Shown here: positions 33,080 through 44,400 of the stretch, piece by piece | How the letters are laid out: every line of letters begins with the position of its first letter | How positions within the stretch are numbered: the stretch's first letter is position 1 | Program-made: the position numbers and the translations under genes | Source: Delphinus delphis | Taxonomy: Eukaryota > Chordata > Mammalia > Artiodactyla > Delphinidae | Assembly (NCBI RefSeq): GCF_949987515.2 | Contig: NC_082698.1 | Coordinates: 30,346,070 to 30,410,069 of the forward strand | Length of the DNA: 64,000 nucleotides | Reading direction: 5' to 3' | The notes under the pieces: generated by a model | Told to the model about the DNA's origin: nothing | The model's database searches: none | The model's input: the letters and a program-made list of their open reading frames with translations, nothing else

Positions 33080-33370
33080 TCACACGTTTGTTTGTTTCAT
33101 ATCTGTCTTTCCTGCTAGACTATACACTTCATGAGGGCAGGGAGGGGTCTCTTTGCCCCCTCCTGTGGCTCCGGCACCTAACACACTGCCTGGCATGTAG
33201 TTGGCATGCATTAAGTATTTTTTGGATGGATGAATGATCCTCACAGCAGCCCAGTGAAGAAAGTACTATTATTTTCCTCATTTCAGGATGGGCAAACTGA
33301 GGCATAGAGAAGTTGGGTCATCCAAGCCACAGAACCAGGAGGTGGCACCAGCGTTCAGACTTACACAGTG
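33080..33370. repeat. L2 3' end (+) followed by MIR (-)
   Basis: L2: CTTCATGAGGGCAGGGAGGG to TTTTGGATGGATGAATGA (33080-33240). MIR, reverse: TTCCTCATTTCAGGATGGGC to about 33370. Confidence 0.7.
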
Positions 33371-33689
33371 AGTAGCCCAAGCGGGGGCATGTGGCCCAAG
33401 TTTGGCCAATAAAACTCAGGCTGGGGAAAATGTGACCCTTGTCCTTTTTGGCCCTTGACTGTTGGGATATGAGACTAAGGCTGCTGATGGCTGTGATTCT
33501 AGCCTAGTGATGCAGCTGGTCTGAGGGCATGGTGTCAGAGAGAAGCAAAGATGAGATAGAGAGAGATGAAAACCAGTACATGTGCTCTGAAGCTTAGGCT
33601 GGCCTGGATCACATCCCTTGTCCTTGTGATGGAGAGCTCTTATGAACGTGATGCTCAGACCCATCCCCACTGTCGGTGTAGTGGAAAGA

Positions 33690-33900
33690 GAGCTGAAGAC
33701 TACTTGGGTTTTGGTTCCAACTCTACCAGTCACTCAGTGTATGACAGAGAATTTCCTCACCATCTCTAGGTCTCAGCTTCCTCAGCTGTAAAATAGGCAT
33801 AATCATTTCCAACTCATAGGATGGAAGTGGGGGTCCTGAGAAAGACTTAAGGTTTGGGATTTGGTGCCTGGTATCCGGCAATTGCTCGGAAGTGTTAACT
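33690..33900 (+). repeat. MIR
   Basis: TTGGTTCCAACTCTACCAGT, CTCAGCTTCCTCAGCTGTAA and AAATAGGCATAATCATTTCC follow the MIR order. Confidence 0.7.
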
Positions 33901-34469
33901 GCCTGCCTCACCCTTGTAGGTGGCTTTTGGCTACATGTAACAGAAAACTCATCCAGGATCAGCTTAAACAATGAGGGCTTATAGTACGCCCACTATGGAA
34001 AACAGTATGGAGTTTCCTCAAAAAAAAATAAAATAGAACTACTGCATGATTCTGCAATTCCATATTTGGATATTTATCTGAAGAAAACGAAAACACTAAC
34101 TCGAAAAGATAAATGCACCCCCATGTTCCTTGCAGCATTATTTAAAATAGCCAAGATATGGAAACAACCTGTGTCCATCAAAGGATGAATGGACAAAGAA
34201 GATGTGGTATGTATATACAATGGAATATTATTCAGCTATAAAATAGAATGAAAACTTGCCATTTGTGACCACATGCATGGACTTTGAGGGCATTATGCTA
34301 AGTGAAATAAGACAGAGAAATACAAATACCGTATGATCTCTTATATGTGGAATCTAAAAAAACCCCAAGACCTCAATCTCATAGATATAGAGAACAGATT
34401 GGTGGTTGCTAGAGATGGGGAAGGGGGACTGGTAGGGGTAGGGTGAAATGGTGAAGGAGGTCAAAGGGT

Positions 34470-34617
34470 ACAAAGGCTCTGGACGCGCAGGCTCAGCGGC
34501 CATGGCTCATGGGCCCAGCCGCTCTGCGGCATGTGGGATCTTCCCAGATCGGGGCACGAACCCGTGTCCCCTGCATCGGCAGGCAGACTCTCAACCACTG
34601 CGCCACCAGGGAAGCCC
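34470..34617 (-). mobile_element. CHR SINE fragment without tail
   Basis: The 5' two-thirds of a short-type SINE, minus strand. It starts abruptly at CTCTGGACGCGCAGGCTC with no poly-T and no target-site duplication. The L1 on either side does not join up, so host sequence is missing. Confidence 0.85.
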
Positions 34618-34647
34618 AAGAAAGTAAATCTTAAAAGTTCTCATCAG

Positions 34648-34930
34648 GGCTCCCCTGGTGGCGCAGTGGTTGAGAATCTGCCTGCCAATGCAGGGGACAC
34701 GGGTTCGAACCCTGGTCTGGGAAGATCCCACATGCCGCGGAGCACCTGGGCCCGTGAGCCACAACTACTGAGCCTGTGCGTGTGGAGCCTGTGCTCCGCA
34801 ACAAGAGAGGCTGCGATAGTGAGAGGCCCGCGCACCGCGATGAAGAGTGGCCCCCGCTCACCACAACTGGTGAAGGCCCTCGCACAGAAACGAAGACCCA
34901 ACACAGCCAAAAATAAATAAATTAAAAAAA
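34648..34930 (+). mobile_element. CHR SINE
   Basis: Plus strand; the duplication AAAAGTTCTCATCAG / AAAAGTTCTTATCAG lies at 34633-34647 and 34931-34945. Confidence 0.92.
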
Positions 34931-35110
34931 AAAAGTTCTTATCAGAAGAAAAAGTTTTGTAACTATGTATAGGTGACAGATGTTGACTAGACTTATTATG
35001 ATCATTTCACAGTGTATACAAATACTGAATCATTACGTTGTTCTCCTGAAAATAATATAATGTTATATGCCAATTATACCTCAAAAAACAAATAGTAACA
35101 ATGAGGGCCT

Positions 35111-35990
35111 TTATCACTGCAATCCACAAGAAAACCAGGGGCAGGGCAGATCCAGGGTGGTGAATTCAGAAGCCCAACAGTGTCATCAAGGATCTAGGTT
35201 CTTTAGGTTCTTTCTATCTTTCAGCTCTGCCCTTCTCAGAGTGTCACCTATTTCCCGCCAGGCCATAGGATGGCTACCCTAGCTCCAGGCATCAGCCAAC
35301 ATAGGTATTTCTTCCTTATCTTCCTTTGAGGAGAGTGAGGAAAACCTTTCCAGCAGCTCCCCCGTAGCTGTCCCCTTAAGTTCCATTGGCTAGAAATGCC
35401 CATTGTTAAATCAAGCATTGACAAGGGGCATAAAGTACCATGATGGGTTTTGAGTGATTAGGAAATACTCCAAGGGGGTTTGAACAAAACTGGTTTTGTT
35501 AGCAAGGAGGACGGGGAGAATGGCTGTTGGGCTGTGTCTACTGTGTTTGTTCACTGAGGTGGCCCAACCGTCTTGCTCAGTGGCAGGTCCAGAGCGGGTG
35601 CTCAATAAGCACTCAGTGGATAAGCGACTGTGCAGTGACCCTCTGCGCTAGCCTCGGAGTCCGGTGAGTGGAGGAGATGCCTCAGATGATGGGCTACATG
35701 TCTTTAAGAACTGTTCCAGCCGCGGGGGAAGACTCGGCGGCTCCTTAGGAATGGGCGTGGAGACCTGCAGCGGAGGTTTTGGCTCAGTGGGGCCAGAGGG
35801 CCAGGTTTCCATGGCTGCCTCAGTTCAAGGGAACAGTCCTGGTCCAGGTCCACCCCCGCTGGCCTGAGGAGCAGGCAGGGAGGGTGAAGGGGAGGGGAGC
35901 GGGTGGGGAGATCCGTGCGGCTCCTGTATGGAGGACCCCAAGTGCCTTAGAAGGCTCCCTTGGGCCACAGCATGTAAATGGGGGAAACAA
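35111..35990. other. Intergenic, nothing recognised
   Basis: Unique sequence, GC-rich from 35640. ORFs on both strands are short and mutually overlapping. Confidence 0.5.
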
Positions 35991-35995
35991 TCTCC

Positions 35996-36133
35996 CTTTT
36001 CTTTTCTTTTCCTTCTTTTTCCTTTTTTTTCTTCCCTTCCTTCCTCCCTCCCTCCCTCCCTTCCTTCCTTTTTTTTTGCCATGCTGCCAATGAAAGCACC
36101 GAGTCCTAACAACTGGACCGCCAGGGAAATCCC
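35996..36133 (-). mobile_element. SINE fragment with expanded (CTTT)n/(CCTT)n tail
   Basis: The pyrimidine tract at 35996-36078 leads into GCCATGCTGCCAATGAAAGC and a SINE 5' end in reverse (CCGCCAGGGAAATCCC). Most of the body is missing. Confidence 0.7.
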
Positions 36134-36359
36134 AGAGAGAGAGAAAGCACCAGAAGAGCATCAGGGTTGGAGGGAGGGGGAGGGGAAGCGCGTGAATTGG
36201 GGTTTAGTCCTCTTGAGTTTGGGGTGTCAAGCAAGCAGTCAGATGGACAGGTATGGAGGCAGCAAAACTTCACAAGCTCTCCCACCCCCAGGACGTAAGG
36301 AAAGTTTGGGGGAGAACTTTCTCTCCTCTCTGTTTTCCCTCTCTGGTATTGTGAGCCTG

Positions 36360-36640
36360 GGGCTGCATCCTTTAAATGGAATAATAACAATAATAATAAT
36401 AAGTACCGATTCCCTACCCTGAGGCAGGCTTTCTTTTTGAAGACTTGACAAATTTCAGCTTGAGGCCCCATAATAACCCTAGGAAATAAATACTTACAAG
36501 CCTCCCTTTACATGTGGGGAGACAGAGACCCCGAGACCATCAGCTGTTACCCCAGGTCAGGGGGCAGAGCCCAGATTTGAAGCCAGGCAGCCTGAACCAG
36601 AGCTGTACTCTTAACCACAACCCCCAAGCAGCCTCCCGGG
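36360..36640 (-). repeat. MIR
   Basis: AATAATAATAAGTACCGATT ... TTTACATGTGGGGAGACAGA ... GCTGTACTCTTAACCACAAC; a near full-length reversed MIR. Confidence 0.75.
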
Positions 36641-37380
36641 CACGCTGTTGCTTGGCAGGGACTCTGCGCTGGGACACCCATTGCGTAGACTGACAGAAAG
36701 CTGTTGCCATCCTGACCCTGTGATGGCACATTACGGTGACACAAGGATTTTAGCAGAATTCACATTAGAGAATTTGGGAACCAGAAGATGAAATTTGACA
36801 GCTGACAACAAAGGCTTATTATCTGCACTCATGTGAGTGGGAACCTGGCTGTCATGTTGCCCAGTCCTGTTTCCCTCTGTGACCCCAGGCAGAGCTCAGC
36901 TGTTGTAGCTCTGTGAGCATGTCCCTGTGGGCGGGCTGTGTGCAGAACCTGGTCTTCAAAGGCAGGGAGGAGACACGTGGCAGCACGGGGCTTTGCAAAA
37001 GGACTCCAAGAGGGAGAGGTGAGGCAGGCCCAGCTTCCGGCCACCTCACTTCCGAACTCTCCTCTGTTAATTCAGATGAAAGGGTTGCTTGACCAGAATA
37101 TGCTGACAGTCAGGACAGCATTTCAGTGTTTTTGTCTTGCTTTTTAATTGTATTCAAAACAGATACAGAAAGCTGCAGGAGACAAATGTATATATAGCAT
37201 AATGAATTATTATCAGGTGAGCACTCTGGTCAATTAGCACCTAGGTCAAGGGCTCCAGAAGCCTCTTCATGTCCTGTCCCAGTATGCAACTCCTTTCCTC
37301 TCCCCTCAATAGCTCTCTTCCCAACTTTTATGGTAATTACTTCCTTGCATTTCTATATAATGTAATCAACCATAGGCACC

Positions 37381-37421
37381 TTCTTTAATCTGCCATTAAA
37401 GTTAAATGGCAGATTAAAGAA
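37381..37421. repeat. Perfect 17-bp inverted repeat, 7-nt spacer
   Basis: TTCTTTAATCTGCCATT at 37381-37397 and its exact reverse complement at 37405-37421, spacer AAAGTTA. It sits in L1-like antisense sequence. Confidence 0.95.
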
Positions 37422-37469
37422 AATTAAGTTTAAAAATTTAATTGTAGTAAAAAATTAAAAAAAATTCTT

Positions 37470-37787
37470 TTTAAAAAAATTTATATTTGGCTGCATTGGG
37501 TCTTTGCTGCTGCGCCTGGGCTTTCTCTAGTTGTGGCGAGCGGGAGCTACTCATCATTGCGGTGCACTGGCTTCTCATTGTGGTGACTTCTCTTGTTGCA
37601 GAGCACGGGCTCTAGGCACGCAGGCTTCAGTAGTTGTGGCTCACAGGCTCTAGAGCGCAGGCTCAGTAGTTGTGGCACAGGGGCTTAGTTGCTCTGCGGC
37701 ATGTGGGATCTTCCCAGACCAGGGCTTGAACCCATGTCCCCTACATTGGCAGGCGGATTCTTAACCACTGCGCCACCAGGGAAGCCC
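37470..37787 (-). mobile_element. CHR SINE, long type, in a 23-bp duplicated target
   Basis: Minus-strand SINE. The block containing it is flanked by AAAAATTTAATTGTAGTAAA at 37432 and 37820 (23 bp in all). Thirty-two bases between the SINE 5' end and the right repeat are unexplained. Confidence 0.88.
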
Positions 37788-37842
37788 AAAAAACTTCAAA
37801 ATTTTTGGAAACTAAATTAAAAAATTTAATTGTAGTAAAAAA

Positions 37843-38730
37843 CAACATAAAATTCACCATCTTAACCATCTTTAGGTATACAGTTCACCAGTGTTAAGTA
37901 TATTCACATTGTTGTGCAACAAATCTCTAGAATTTTTTATCTTGCAAAACTGAAACCCTGTACCCGCTTAACAAAAAGTCCCACCCCCCCTCCCCGTAAC
38001 TTCCATTCTACCTTCTTTCTCTGAATTTGACTGCTCTGGGTACCTCATACAAGAGGAATCATAGTGTTTGTCCTTTTGTGACTGGCTTATTTCATTTAGT
38101 ATAGTGTCCTCAAGGTTCATCCATGTTGTAGTGTGTGTCAAAATTTCTTTCCTTTTTAAGGCTGAATATCATTCCATTATACGTCTGTGCAGCATTTTGT
38201 TTATTCATTCGTCCGTCGATGGACATTTGAGTGGTTGCCACCTCTTGGCTATTGTGAATAGTGCTGCTATGAACATGGGTGTGCACTTACCCACTTTCTT
38301 ATTTGATATATCTTTTAAGTCTCTTTTAATCCAAAGATTCTTCCTCCATCCCTTTTTTCCCTCTTTTAATTTATATGTTGAGGAACCCAGGGCATTCGAA
38401 CAGTCGATGTTGCCCAGTCTGGATTTTGCGGACTGCACACTGATGATGCAGTTCAGTGTGTCCTTCTGTCCTCTGTGTTTCTAGTATATTGATAGCTGGA
38501 TCCAGAGGCTTGATGAATTCAGGTTTTGATTTTTTGGCAACTCCAGGTGGTGGCATGTTCTTTCATCAAAAGACACACAATGTCTCATTATCATTTTGTG
38601 TGTATGCTGTAGGGGTGATATTAACAGCAGCTGATACACAATGCCTAGCCTAGATCCATTAATTAATTTATGGGTACAAAATAGTGTTGTTCTAATTTGA
38701 TCATTCCTTTTCCATTAATTAGCTGCAGCA
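37843..38730 (-). mobile_element. Old L1 3' end, antisense
   Basis: TTCACCATCTTAACCATCTT, CTGAATATCATTCCATTATA and GATGGACATTTGAGTGGTTG are L1 ORF2 end and 3' UTR in reverse. A second L1M-like block (CAGTCTGGATTTTGCGGACT) starts near 38410. Confidence 0.7.
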
Positions 38731-39510
38731 ACTTTCTTAACAGTTAGCCAATGGAGAGAAACAATGCTATAACCAGTGCAATATGTATGGCTTTCATGTG
38801 TCTTAGGTATTTGTCTTTTGCATAAGATTTTGTTTGAAAAAGTGTTTGTTGCTTATGAAAATGAATAAGAGCAGAGAACTTCTGGGTAATGGTAATTGAT
38901 TGAGTCCGCCTGATTTTTCTCTCTTAAAATCCTATTAAACTGACAGAAAAAGGATTTTTTAAAGGTGTTAAGACCTATAAGAGTAGGGAAAACAGAAAAG
39001 GACTAACAGTAAAATGCAAGGTGAGTTGTAAGGGATTGGGTATTCTCTACAAGCTTCTTGGGAACAGGTACAGGAAAAGTCAATATTTTGAGACTTTAAT
39101 ATCTGAAAATGTCTTTATTTTACCCTCACATTTGATTGATAGTTTGGCTGTGTCTAGAATTCTAAGTTGAGGATCATTTTCATTGAGAATTTTGAAGGTA
39201 TTTTTCACTGCCTTCTGTGCGTCAGTGTTGCCATTGACAGGATCAAGGCCATTCAAATTTCCAGCTCTTTGTAGGTAACATTATGTCTACTCTTTCTGGA
39301 AGCTTGTAGGATCTTCTCTGTGCTGTCAGTGTGCTGAAACCCCACAGTGATTCAACATGGTGTGAACCTATTTTCCATACATTGTGGACATAAATTCCAA
39401 ATCAGTCAGCTTGAAGAGGTCAAGGTTGTTGGCTCCAAGGAAGGCAAACGGGGCGGGAGGTGCGGGACCTGCTATTTTCATAACAAATCTTCCAGAAGCA
39501 TTCCACCTTT
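38731..39510 (-). mobile_element. Probable further L1M-type sequence, antisense
   Basis: GAAAATGTCTTTATTTTACC, GATAGTTTGGCTGTGTCTAG and GAATTTTGAAGGTATTTTTC resemble an old L1 3' UTR in reverse. The ends and the part at 38731-39080 are uncertain. Confidence 0.45.
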
Positions 39511-39516
39511 TTTTAA

Positions 39517-39873
39517 AAATAAATTTATTTCTTTTTTATTTATTTATTTTTTGGCTGGGTTGGGTCTTCCTTGCTGCACGTTGGGCTTTTCTTTAGTTGC
39601 GGTGAGTGGGAGCTACTCTGTTGTGGTGTGAGGGCTTCTCATTGCAGTGGCTTCTCTTGTTTCAGAGCAAGTGCTCTAGGCGCGTGGGCTCAGTAGTTGT
39701 GGCACATGGGCTCAGTAGTTGTGACTCACGGGCTCTAGAGCGCAGGCTCAGTAGTTGTGGCACACAGAGTTAGTTGCTCTGCAGCATGTGGGATCTTCCT
39801 GGACCATGGCTCGAACCTGTGTGCCCTGCATTGGCAGGCGGATTCTTAACCACTGCGCCACCAGGGAAGTCCC
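39517..39873 (-). mobile_element. CHR SINE, long type
   Basis: Full long-type copy with an (ATTT)n tail; ends GCCACCAGGGAAGTCCC. No clear target-site duplication. Confidence 0.9.
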
Positions 39874-39924
39874 CAAATACGACCATTTTTGTGCATGTAT
39901 AGCTTTGATGAAAAATAAAAACTC

Positions 39925-40028
39925 AAACTGAAGGAGCCTGGGTGGTAAGGCAGGCCTGGGTTTCAATCTTGAATCTGTAACTTGGTTAGCAGGGTGTCTA
40001 TGAGTAACATAATATCTCTGAACCTCAG
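39925..40028 (+). repeat. MIR, left part, host of an L1
   Basis: GGAGCCTGGGTGGTAAGGCAG ... TCTCTGAACCTCAG. The MIR resumes after the L1 at 40989, with TGAACCTCAG duplicated. Confidence 0.6.
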
Positions 40029-40988
40029 GGTTTGGTTTTTTTTTGTCTTTATCATTGTTCTTTTAGTTAATTAATTAAGTTTTAAAAATTGAAGTATAGT
40101 TGATTTACAATGTTGTGTTAGTTTCTGGTGTACAGCAAAGCGATTCAGTTATACATATATATGCATTTTCTTTTTCATATTCTTTTCCATTCTGGTTTAT
40201 TATAGTTCCCTGTGCTATACAGTAAGACCTTGTTGTTTATTAATTTTATGTATAGTAGTTTGTATCTGCTAATCCCAAACTCCTAATTTATCCCTCCCCA
40301 CCCCCTTTCCCCTTTGTTTTCTATGTCTGTGAGTCTGTTTCTGTTTCGTAAATAAATTCATTTGTGTTGTATTTTAGATTCCACATATAAGTGATATCAT
40401 ATGACATTTATCTTTCTCTTTCTGACTTAATTCACTTAGTATGATAATCTCTAGGTCCATCCATGTTGCTGAAAGTGGCATTATTTCATTCTTTTTTATG
40501 GCTGAGTAATATTCCATTATATATATATATATATATATACCATATAATCTTTATCCATTTATCTGTTGATGGACATTTAGGTTGTTTCCAAGTGCTGCTA
40601 TGAACATTGGGTTGCATGTATCTTTTCGAATTATAGTTTTCTCTGAATATATGCCCAGAAGTGGGATTGCTGGATCATATGGTAACTCTACTTTTAGTTT
40701 TTAAAAAATTCCCCCCCCTCCCTTTTTTTAACAAACCCTGTATTGAGGGATGACTTTCAATAGCTCACAGCAAGGGAGCTGCTCTGCTACGTATGAAACC
40801 CTGACCCAGAAGCAGATCGTCTACAAATGGTTTTGCACCAGGTTCCCCATGAACGTGCTGCATGTGACAGGTGCTATTTTTAGTTTTTTAAGAGACTTCC
40901 ACACTGTTTTCCATAGTGGCTGCACCAATTTACATTCCCACCAGCAGTGTAGGAGGGTTCCCTTTTCTCCACACCCTCTCCAGCATTT
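40029..40988 (-). mobile_element. L1, 5'-truncated, with nested 28S rRNA retrocopy
   Basis: Antisense cetartiodactyl L1 3' UTR and ORF2 end (ATTGAAGTATAGTTGATTTA ... GTAATATTCCATTATA ... AGGGTTCCCTTTTCTCCACA). The target-site duplication TGAACCTCAG lies at 40019-40028 and 40989-40998. It is interrupted at 40703-40873. Confidence 0.9.
40730..40873 (-). pseudogene. 28S rRNA 3'-terminal retrocopy
   Basis: The minus strand carries about 144 nt of the 3' end of 28S rRNA: read on +, AACAAACCCTGTATTGAGGG, GGGAGCTGCTCTGCTACGTA, ACCCAGAAGCAGATCGTCTA and CAGGTTCCCCATGAACGTGC. Compared with the rRNA as I recall it, most differences are CpG to TpG/CpA, typical of a decaying methylated copy. A T-rich stretch (the antisense A-tail) lies at 40723-40729. 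The duplication CTACTTTTAGTTTTT / CTATTTTTAGTTTTT lies at 40688-40702 and 40874-40888. It is a retrotransposed rRNA piece, not a working gene. Confidence 0.9.
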
Positions 40989-41099
40989 TGAACCTCAGTT
41001 TTAAAACCTCAAATGCCGGGGGGAGGGGAGGTATTTCCACTTTGTCCGGATCACGTGGTTGTGTGATAGAGGATGCAGAAGATTTTGTAAGCTGTGAAG

Positions 41100-41740
41100 A
41101 GTGAACAGGAAGAGTTAGCATCCCTGAAAATACATAGATGAGCTGGGGTGACTGCTGACATGGCGGCTACGTTTCCAGCTGCCAGAGGACCTTGGGTAAA
41201 TCAAGAGGGTGTTATTTCCTGCAGTCCAGCCTTTCCCTCCCTCCTCTTCCTTCATTCTCTGCTAGTAGAGAAAGACCAGTTTGTTCTATGTGGTAGAAAG
41301 TGGGCCTCAGTCAAATTCTCGCCTTGGCTGGGCCCCACTGTTAACCTGTGGTACTGAGTTAATCCCCCAGCCCTCAGTCAGGGGGCTTCCTCCCAGTTGT
41401 GTGCCCCTCACACCCTCATTCTCCAGCTTCCAAATCTGCTCTTCAAAAGCCACTTTCTCCTGGGAACTGAGCCTGGAATTTAGGGAGCCTGCCACCAGGC
41501 TTCCCCAAAGTGTGGAGAAGCAAATTGAAGATGATAGCATCAAACTTTCTCTCTTAATTAAGATACTTGTGTATACATGAAGGAACATCAATTGTTTTTG
41601 TCTCAAAGCAGACTGGCTGGAGTGCTGAATTGAGAATGGTTCCGGTGTTGAGCTCAACGAAAAGGAGTATGGTGGTTAATTAATATTAATGGGCAAGCCC
41701 ACCGTGTACTTGTCATCCCTGATAGAAATGATTTTTTTTA
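41100..41740. other. Intergenic, nothing recognised
   Basis: Unique sequence with overlapping short ORFs on both strands and no splice or family support. Confidence 0.5.
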
Positions 41741-42553
41741 TTAGGGTATAACCTTCAGAAAGAGCACAATTTTAAGTGTATAATTTGGTGTTCTTTTTTT
41801 TTAAAGTTTATTTATTTATAGCTGCGCTGGGTCTTCGTTGTTGCGCATGGGCTTTCTCTAGTTGCGGTGAGTGGGGGCTACCCTTCGTTGTGGTGTTCAG
41901 ACCTCTCATTGCAGTGGTTTCTCTTGTTGTGGAGCATGGGCTCTAGGTGCGCAGGCTTCAGTAGTTGTGGCTCGTGGGCTCTAAAGCGCAGGCTCAGTAG
42001 TTGTGGCACACGGGCTTAGTTGTTCTGTAGCATGTGGAATCTTCCCGGACCAGGGCTTGAACTCGTGTCCCCTGCATTGGCAGGCGGATTCTTAACCACT
42101 GTGCCACCAGGGAAGTCCCAACTTGGTGTATTTTTACACACATGCACACGCACACTGCCACCACTTAGATCAAAATACAGAATATTTCTAGAAGCCCAGA
42201 GTCTCTGTTATGCCCCTTTTCGTCACTGTTCTCTCAAACACAACCATTATTTTGATTTCTATCACCATTGATTAGTTTTGCTTGTGTTTTGCTTCATGTA
42301 AATTGAGTTAAACATTATGTATTCATGTATCTAGCTTCATTCACTCAGCATAATGCCTGTGTGATTCATTCATGTTTCCGTGTGGTTTGTTCTTGCTCAT
42401 TATTCCATTGTGCAGATCCACCACAATGTATTTATCCATTCTGTTGCTGAACGTTTGAGTCATTTCCAAGCTTGGGCTATTATGAATGAGGCTGCTCTAA
42501 ATATTCTTGTATACATTGTTTGGTGGACTACACCCTTCATTTTTGTTAGGTAT
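41741..42553 (-). mobile_element. Old L1 3' end, antisense, carrying a SINE
   Basis: TAACCTTCAGAAAGAGCACA before and TAGATCAAAATACAGAATAT / TTATTCCATTGTGCAGATCC after the SINE form one reversed L1 3' end. Confidence 0.7.
41799..42119 (-). mobile_element. CHR SINE, long type
   Basis: Minus strand, nested in L1; flanks AATTTGGTGTTCTTTTT and AACTTGGTGTATTTTTA are the target-site duplication. Confidence 0.9.
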
Positions 42554-42905
42554 TGTTATGGACTGAACACTTGTGTCCCCCCAAATTCATGTGTTGAAGA
42601 TCTAACCCCTAATGTGATGGTATTAGGAGGTGGAGACTTTGGAAGGCAATTAGGTTTAGATGAGGTCATAAGGGTGGAGCCCCCAAGATGGGATTAGTGT
42701 CCTCACAAGAAGCGGAAGAGACACCAGACCTTCTTATTTGCCATGTGAAGATACTGCAGGAAGGCAGCCAGGAAGAGGGACCTGCCCTTCTACCACTTGC
42801 ATTTGGACTTCCCAGCCTCCAGAACTGTGAGAAAAAAATGCCTTGTTCAAGCCACCCAGTCTATCCAGTCTACTGTATTTTGTTATAGCTGCCAAAGCTA
42901 AGACA
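42554..42905 (+). mobile_element. MLT1-type LTR
   Basis: TGTTATGGACTGAACACTTG at the start, CCAGCCTCCAGAACTGTGAG and GCCAAAGCTAAGACA at the end. It lies within the same old L1 and is followed by a short (CTATAT)n run at 42911-42930. Confidence 0.82.
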
Positions 42906-42930
42906 GTAATCTATATCTATATCTATATCT

Positions 42931-44200
42931 CCAGGAGAGAACTTACTGGATCATAGGGTACATGAATGTTTAGCTGGATTTCTACTCACAAAGCACTGAA
43001 TTGCATCAAATATGAACAGTCTCCCTCAGGGAGCTCTTGAACTCAGACTCTGACTCTGAGGTATGATATCAGGAGCAAAACTTAAAGAAAAGCAAACACC
43101 CATACAACCAGGCAGCTCATCCTCTAACCTTTCACTATTTTCATATATTTGCAATATTTCCTATTTTCAATTACTTAATTGAGCTTTGGTTTTCTGCAGG
43201 CTTGAATAATTCTTGAATTCCCTCTAATTCTTTCCTGATTTTTCAGGGATTTGTCTAGGCTTGTTTCGCCACATGTCAAATCTTCAGCTCCCGGTTAGTT
43301 GTCCTAGAGCTGACCTTGTCTATATCTGTTAGAAAAAGGCTTGAGATACCTCCCTACTCCACTGATCATTTCTCTATGCCTAGAAATTGTTTTTTCCCAT
43401 TCAGAAGCAAATAATTTCTCTAAAAAAAAAATGACATCTTTAACCTTAGCTCTTCGTTTTTTTTGAAATAATTGCTGCTGTATGTACAGTTTGTATTGAG
43501 GCTTGTGTTTGCTGACTAAATACTTCCGGCTGTAGAAAACTCCTGACTTATAAACTTGCTTCTAATTTTAACAAGGATCACACTTCTTGTTTCAGTAATA
43601 CAGGGCCTTGTTCATGGTGGATGCACATAAATATGAATTGAATGAACTTAATGAAAATAATTTAAGAAAACATTACATAGACTGAAATAGAGGCTATGGA
43701 AGTTTCCTTCCAACTCTAAGGTTTTAAGGCAAAGCCCTCAGGTGATTTTCTCACCCGAAGCCCCTGGGGGTGGGCAGCTGGAGGCAGCAGAACTTATTTT
43801 CACTGCAAAAAGGAGTGGAGCTGCCTGGGTGACCCTCTCCAGACAGCTGGGTCGGGTCTATTTATCCAGACTCTAGCTGCTCTGGCTGGGAACAACTGTT
43901 ATTATTCCTGGATTTCTAAATTTTGTCTTTCCTCAAAGACTGAGGACCTGAGTTTCTTATCCCAGTTCATCTTAATTTCACAAACATTTATTGAGCATTT
44001 ACTAAGTTCCAGATACCGGGGTGGGTGCTAGACTGTAAACATGAATGGCACGAAAGCTGATTAGATAGGCGGGAAGGCAGACACACTCTCAATATACAAA
44101 TTGTGGTGAGGTAAGGAGAGGGCATTTCTCCCCTGTCCCCATCAGCTCGTGACCTGGGGCCCTTACTTCTCCTCTAGGGCTCTACTTCCTTACCTGTAAA
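42931..44200. other. Intergenic, mostly unrecognised
   Basis: L1-like remnants may continue to about 43100. An old repeat with AACATTTATTGAGCATTTAC lies at 43980-44040. Nothing else was identified. Confidence 0.45.
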
Positions 44201-44400
44201 ATGGGGGCATTGCAATGCTTATCTCTGGAGAAGTGTTATACTGTGCTGTGCTGCAGTGCTATGCATCTGTCCCCACCGAGGGAAACAGGACAGAGTGGCT
44301 GGGCTGCTAGACTTATTCATAGAGCTGGACCAACCCGGAGCTTGCCTGGGTGCAAGTGTGCCCTCAGTCTCACGCAGATGGTGCCTCAAATCTCCCAGAG

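Larger units (their letters stand above)
33981..35096 (+). mobile_element. L1, 5'-truncated, with two SINE insertions
   Basis: Sense L1 from ACTATGGAAAACAGTATGGA to TTATACCTCAAAAAAC. The flanking sequence AACAATGAGGGCTT (from 33967) and AACAATGAGGGCCT (35097-35110) is the target-site duplication. It carries SINE pieces at 34470-34617 and 34648-34930. Confidence 0.85.

Noticed and set aside
40730..40873. Functional rRNA gene
   Set aside because: Only the 3' terminal part, CpG-decayed, with an A-tail and target-site duplication; a retrocopy.
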